Assembly (NCBI GenBank): GCA_023423495.1
Contig: JAFAFM010000035.1
Location: 1-8,283 of the forward strand
Direction of reading: 5' to 3'
Origin: Armatimonadota bacterium
Lineage (GTDB): Bacteria; Armatimonadota; Fimbriimonadia; Fimbriimonadales; Fimbriimonadaceae
DNA: 8,283 bases
Part shown: piece after piece, positions 5,889 to 8,283 of the stretch
Layout: each line of letters starts with the position of its first letter
Position numbering within the stretch: position 1 is the stretch's first letter
Program-made: the position numbers and the translations under genes
Notes under the pieces: model-generated
Database searches by the model: none
Seen by the model: the letters and a program-made list of their open reading frames with translations, nothing else
What the model was told of the DNA's origin: nothing

Positions 5889-6596
5889 TCATGCCAAGGC
5901 TTTTTCGTCGATGCTTGCAAGCTGTCCGTCCCGGATGTGAAAGATCCGGTCGCTGACATCCAACATCTTATGGTCATGGGTAGCCGAAATTATCGTGACG
6001 CCTTGCTCGTCATTCAGCTGCCGCAGCAAATCGATAATCTCCTGGCCGGTCTTCAAGTCTAAGTTTCCTGTTGGCTCGTCCGCCAGCACGATACTTGGGC
6101 TGTTTGCCAGACTACGGGCAATTGCGACGCGTTGTTGCTGGCCACCTGATAGCTCTGAGGGGCGGTGATGGTAGCGGTGCCCCAGTCCAACGGTATCGAG
6201 CAACTGCATACCCTTCTCGTCAGCCTCGTCCGGTGCGACCCCCGCAAATAGCATGGGCAGGGTTACGTTTTCCAACGCCGTCCGAACGGTGATCAGATTG
6301 AACGTTTGGAAGATGTAGCCGATCGTGTGGCAGCGGAGGAATGCCAACTCTCGCGGCGTGAGTTGGGCAATGTCCACGGAATTCACGTATACCGACCCCT
6401 CGGTGGGCTTATCCAAACCTCCGACCATGTTGAACAGCGTCGATTTGCCAGAACCGGACGGCCCCATGATCGAGAGATATTCGCCTTGAAAGATCTCGCA
6501 CGACACACCGTTAAGCGCTCGCACCGCAGCCTCGCCCTCACCGTATTGCTTCACCAAGTCGACGGTGCGCACAACGACATTGCGATCGCCCGTCAC
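5889..6596 (-). CDS. ABC transporter ATP-binding protein, MacB/LolD/FtsE-like
   Basis: A 235-residue cytosolic ATPase, full length for the family. Motifs: Walker A GPSGSGKST (45-53), Q-loop Gln97 in GYIFQTFNLI, signature LSGGQQQR (149-156), Walker B IVLADEPTGNLD (169-180, catalytic Glu174) and H-loop His207 in SATHDH. The TGNLD extension after Walker B and the FQTFNL Q-loop mark the MacB/LolD group, which couples ATP use to conformational change or extrusion rather than import. I place the start at the GTG (6596), which overlaps the permease stop codon as GTGA. AAGGA lies seven bases before it. The frame stays open to 6854, but that part would overlap the permease and lacks conservation. It is the last gene of the operon and works with the permease just upstream; a homodimer with two small permease chains is expected. 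The substrate cannot be read from the ATPase. Confidence 0.93.
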   Translation of the reverse strand: MTGDRNVVVRTVDLVKQYGEGEAAVRALNGVSCEIFQGEYLSIMGPSGSGKSTLFNMVGGLDKPTEGSVYVNSVDIAQLTPRELAFLRCHTIGYIFQTFNLITVRTALENVTLPMLFAGVAPDEADEKGMQLLDTVGLGHRYHHRPSELSGGQQQRVAIARSLANSPSIVLADEPTGNLDLKTGQEIIDLLRQLNDEQGVTIISATHDHKMLDVSDRIFHIRDGQLASIDEKALA

Positions 6597-7159
6597 ACGT
6601 CCATCCTTAGCGCCGCTGCTGCAGGCATCTTCGAAGCCTGGATAGCCGGTGCAATTGCCGCAAGCACCGTCATCACGATGCCGATCAAGGTCCCCAGACA
6701 AAGCACTAGCCCGAAGACTCCTACTGGAGCCCCGCTTACCAGCATCATCAAAAATGAACCAATGAGCGCACCGGCGAACGAACCAATTGCCCCCAGCACG
6801 ATCGACTCCAGGAAAAACACTTTGACGATAAAGCCGTCCGACGCTCCCAAACACTTAATCGTTCCAATCTCCCGGTATCGCTCCGTGACTGACATCAGCA
6901 TGGAATTTGTGACACCGACCAGGCACATCACCAGCGAAGTGCCCACCAGCCAAAGCAAACGGTCAGCTGAGCCAGCATCGGCAGGGTCGGGAGAGCCGCC
7001 GAGCCGCATCGTTAAAACGCTCGTGAGAAACGCGATTCCCAGGGCAATCCCAAGCGAGGTAATCATGTGTCGAAGAAACCGTACGCGGATCGATGCAAGC
7101 GCCTGATTCCACGCCACCCACAAGGGCGGGTCGACATTTTTGAACTCCGTTTGCGTCAT
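6593..7159 (-). CDS. Compact FtsX/MacB-type ABC permease without the extracytoplasmic domain
   Basis: A 188-residue membrane protein with about four transmembrane helices: near 31-51, 68-90, 115-142 and 148-170. After helix 2 comes SVTERYREIGTIKCLGAS (90-107), the standard FtsX-family coupling region that contacts the ATPase. The end, QASKMPAAAALRMD (174-187), is the family's usual C-terminus. Normal MacB or LolC/E permeases have a large extracytoplasmic domain of about 200 residues between helices 1 and 2. Here helices 1 and 2 are joined by about 16 residues (MRLGGSPDPADAGSAD), so that domain is absent. The reading frame is intact and coupled on both sides (ATGA with pqqD, GTGA with the ATPase), so this looks like a functional minimal permease, not a decayed one. 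There is no Shine-Dalgarno before the ATG; translation probably depends on coupling from the PqqD gene. Family confident, transported substrate unknown. Confidence 0.88.
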   Translation of the reverse strand: MTQTEFKNVDPPLWVAWNQALASIRVRFLRHMITSLGIALGIAFLTSVLTMRLGGSPDPADAGSADRLLWLVGTSLVMCLVGVTNSMLMSVTERYREIGTIKCLGASDGFIVKVFFLESIVLGAIGSFAGALIGSFLMMLVSGAPVGVFGLVLCLGTLIGIVMTVLAAIAPAIQASKMPAAAALRMDV

Positions 7160-7560
7160 GGTTTGTTTGACACCATCATTGTGATCAGCTTACGCTGAGA
7201 AAGCATTTGCAGGAAGGCTGAGAGGGAAGCGTCCGCTTCCAACTTACTCAACTTGTACTCCTCCCGAAGCTTCTTGGATATGGCCTCAAATGTATGCTTG
7301 CCGTCACACAGGTTCCAAACAAAAGCGCCTACGGGCTCCAATTCAAAGCTCTTGGTATTTGGCTTGCCGGCGCGCTCGGCAATTCTCCCCATGATGCCGC
7401 GACCCTGGGTCGAGAGGGGAGCGCTTAAGATGATGGAGCCATCTTCCAGTGTCTCTGATTCCACGAAAGTGTTCCGGGCTGGCTTGGACTTGCGCAGGGC
7501 GGCGGGATCGATTTTAGTCCGGCGTTCGAAAACACTCTTCGCTAAATCAACCAATCCCAT
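7156..7560 (-). CDS. PqqD-domain protein (peptide-binding RRE-type fold)
   Basis: A 134-residue protein whose residues about 30-128 match the PqqD family. Key segments are SIILSAPLS (42-50), FELEPVGAFVWNLCDGKHTF (72-91, the conserved 'L...G..IW.L.DG..T' core) and EYKLSKLEADASLSAFLQML (101-120), followed by SQRKLI. In PQQ and other RiPP pathways this winged-helix fold binds the leader of a precursor peptide and presents it to a modifying enzyme. The extra N-terminal 30 residues are basic and amphipathic (LAKSVFERRTKIDPAALRKS) and do not belong to the domain. The start is the ATG at 7560, inside the end of the upstream gene (19-base overlap), with AAGGGA eight bases before it; the stop overlaps the permease start as ATGA. 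No PQQ genes or radical SAM enzyme are in view, so a role outside PQQ synthesis is likely. Not to be named pqqD on this evidence. Confidence 0.85.
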   Translation of the reverse strand: MGLVDLAKSVFERRTKIDPAALRKSKPARNTFVESETLEDGSIILSAPLSTQGRGIMGRIAERAGKPNTKSFELEPVGAFVWNLCDGKHTFEAISKKLREEYKLSKLEADASLSAFLQMLSQRKLITMMVSNKP

Positions 7561-8283
7561 TCTGCTCGTCCCTTATCCGTACGTCCAATCGACTTCACCG
7601 TGACAATCTGATTTTTGAGCTCATCGTACTTTGCCAAGCCGTAGGCACGATAGAGAGGACGCCGGATTTCCAGCTCCAAGCCATCTCCAACCTCTTTAAC
7701 CGTCGCCTTCTGCATTTCGAGAGCGCTTTTCGCCCAATCTTGAAATGCATGCTTGTCCAAGATTTGCGCGCCAAAGCCCCAACGCTCAGCAACTGCCCTG
7801 CCGACCTTGTCTCTCCACTCGACGCGGGTTCTGCCCGATTGGAATACGTGCTTCTCAACCGCCATCTCAGCCCGAATTCGGACGGCGAGATGGAAGGCCG
7901 ACCAGACTTCCGTATCTCCCGTCTGAACCTTAAAGGAGTTCACGAGATTCCTGAAGTCGCTTTGGACGGAGCGATTGGTAAGGGAACTGGTCTCCAAAAA
8001 AAAAGCCCGGTCCCCGAAGGTCAGCAATTGGCCCTTGCCATTTCCCGAGCCCGACCACTGGTATTGAAAGCCGCCGTCACGGTCTTCGACATGGCTGGTG
8101 AATTTGGCCTTGAGCTTGCGGGCATCGCGCTCCAAGCGTTGCAGGTAGGCATCCAGCGACTGCCTAAGGTTCGCCCCCTTCCGGTGCATCTGCCAGCGAA
8201 TCTGGTAGCTGTTTACGTCAGGCGAGGCCACGCGGGCATATCCCTCCTGCCTACGGCCAGAAATGGTAGTAGGAGCCCAGTCT
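7542..8283 (-). CDS. Unrecognised protein, first visible gene of the PqqD/ABC operon (5' end beyond the right edge)
   Basis: The frame is open from the stop at 7542 to the window edge with no stop, giving 246 visible residues. A GTG at 8231 could start a 229-residue product, but the in-frame residues before it (DWAPTTISGRRQEGYAR) read straight into the same fold, so I treat the gene as 5'-partial. The visible part opens with a G-Y-A-R ... SYQIRWQ pattern, a charged helical stretch (LRQSLDAYLQRLERDARKLK), then GGFQYQWSGSGNGKGQLLTF, a hydrophobic helix, a second beta-rich part (WSAFHLAVRIRAEMAV, RTRVEWRDKVGRAVAERWGF) and ends EWDWLI. No signal peptide, membrane helix, CxxC or catalytic motif is visible, so it is probably cytosolic. 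It looks like two similar-sized beta-alpha halves, perhaps a duplication. The 19-base overlap with the PqqD gene says the two are made together; it may be a partner or substrate-handling subunit. No family recognised. Confidence 0.75.
   Translation of the reverse strand, partial: DWAPTTISGRRQEGYARVASPDVNSYQIRWQMHRKGANLRQSLDAYLQRLERDARKLKAKFTSHVEDRDGGFQYQWSGSGNGKGQLLTFGDRAFFLETSSLTNRSVQSDFRNLVNSFKVQTGDTEVWSAFHLAVRIRAEMAVEKHVFQSGRTRVEWRDKVGRAVAERWGFGAQILDKHAFQDWAKSALEMQKATVKEVGDGLELEIRRPLYRAYGLAKYDELKNQIVTVKSIGRTDKGRAEWDWLI

Noticed and set aside
6597..6854. N-terminal extension of the ABC ATPase to 6854
   Set aside because: It overlaps the permease gene in another frame and has no ABC features. 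The GTG at 6596 with AAGGA seven bases upstream fits the family length.
6306..7106. Plus-strand open frame of 266 codons
   Set aside because: Antisense to the ATPase and permease, both of which have clear family motifs. The translated product is low-complexity Ser/Thr/Ile-rich shadow sequence.
7156..7560. Calling the PqqD-domain gene part of PQQ biosynthesis
   Set aside because: No pqqA, pqqB, pqqC or pqqE is visible, and the partners are an FtsX permease and an ABC ATPase. The domain occurs in many other peptide pathways.
8229..8231. GTG at 8231 as the true start of the unrecognised operon gene
   Set aside because: The frame is open to the window edge, and the residues before the GTG join smoothly to the G-Y-x-R...RW pattern, so the gene probably starts outside the window.
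1..8283. tRNA, rRNA, CRISPR array, insertion sequence, phage or toxin-antitoxin genes
   Set aside because: I read both strands for cloverleaf or repeat-spacer patterns, terminal inverted repeats, transposase motifs and small paired ORFs, and found none I could support.

Overview
The window most resembles chromosomal DNA of an Armatimonadota bacterium, probably of the Fimbriimonadia type. This is inferred from gene style, not from a marker gene. The clues are a PEP-CTERM protein with the short C-terminus VPEPATLAILGAGALAL followed by RKRKK, several exported proteins of unclassified families, a CxxCH haem protein of a family also met in Planctomycetes and Acidobacteria, and genes with weak or missing Shine-Dalgarno sites. 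Coding is dense. I see no tRNA, rRNA, CRISPR array, insertion sequence or phage gene.

Layout. Positions 1-308 (minus) are the N-terminal third of a low-specificity L-threonine aldolase, cut by the window edge. A 188-base divergent spacer follows, carrying a 12-bp palindrome inside an 8-bp inverted repeat. Then comes a PEP-CTERM exported protein (497-1156, plus) ending in a strong terminator that also abuts the end of a class III aminotransferase of the putrescine type (1218-2474, minus). Divergent from it is an exported mono-haem c-type cytochrome-like protein of unnamed family (2623-3798, plus). Its stop codon overlaps the stop codon of a CapA-family metallophosphatase-like protein (3795-4793, minus). 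A 104-base divergent spacer carries a good sigma70-like promoter for capA, whose -10 box sits inside an inverted repeat. An exported, cysteine-free, methionine-rich protein of unknown function (4898-5788, plus) then ends in a bidirectional terminator.

The last 2.4 kb (5889-8283, minus) is one tightly coupled operon that enters from beyond the right edge. In transcription order it holds an unrecognised protein (5' end missing), a PqqD-domain protein, a very small FtsX/MacB-type permease of 188 residues lacking the usual extracytoplasmic domain, and a MacB/LolD-type ABC ATPase. The junctions overlap by 19, 4 (ATGA) and 4 (GTGA) bases.

How the genes work together. The aldolase and aminotransferase are ordinary PLP enzymes of amino acid or polyamine metabolism. 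The exported proteins look like independent cell-envelope genes. The PqqD/mini-permease/ATPase operon is the most likely place for something undescribed. PqqD domains bind peptides in RiPP (ribosomally made, modified peptide) pathways and MacB-type ATPases drive export or membrane mechanotransmission, so a peptide-handling membrane system is a reasonable hypothesis. No precursor peptide, radical SAM enzyme or protease is visible here, and the missing partners would have to lie beyond position 8283.
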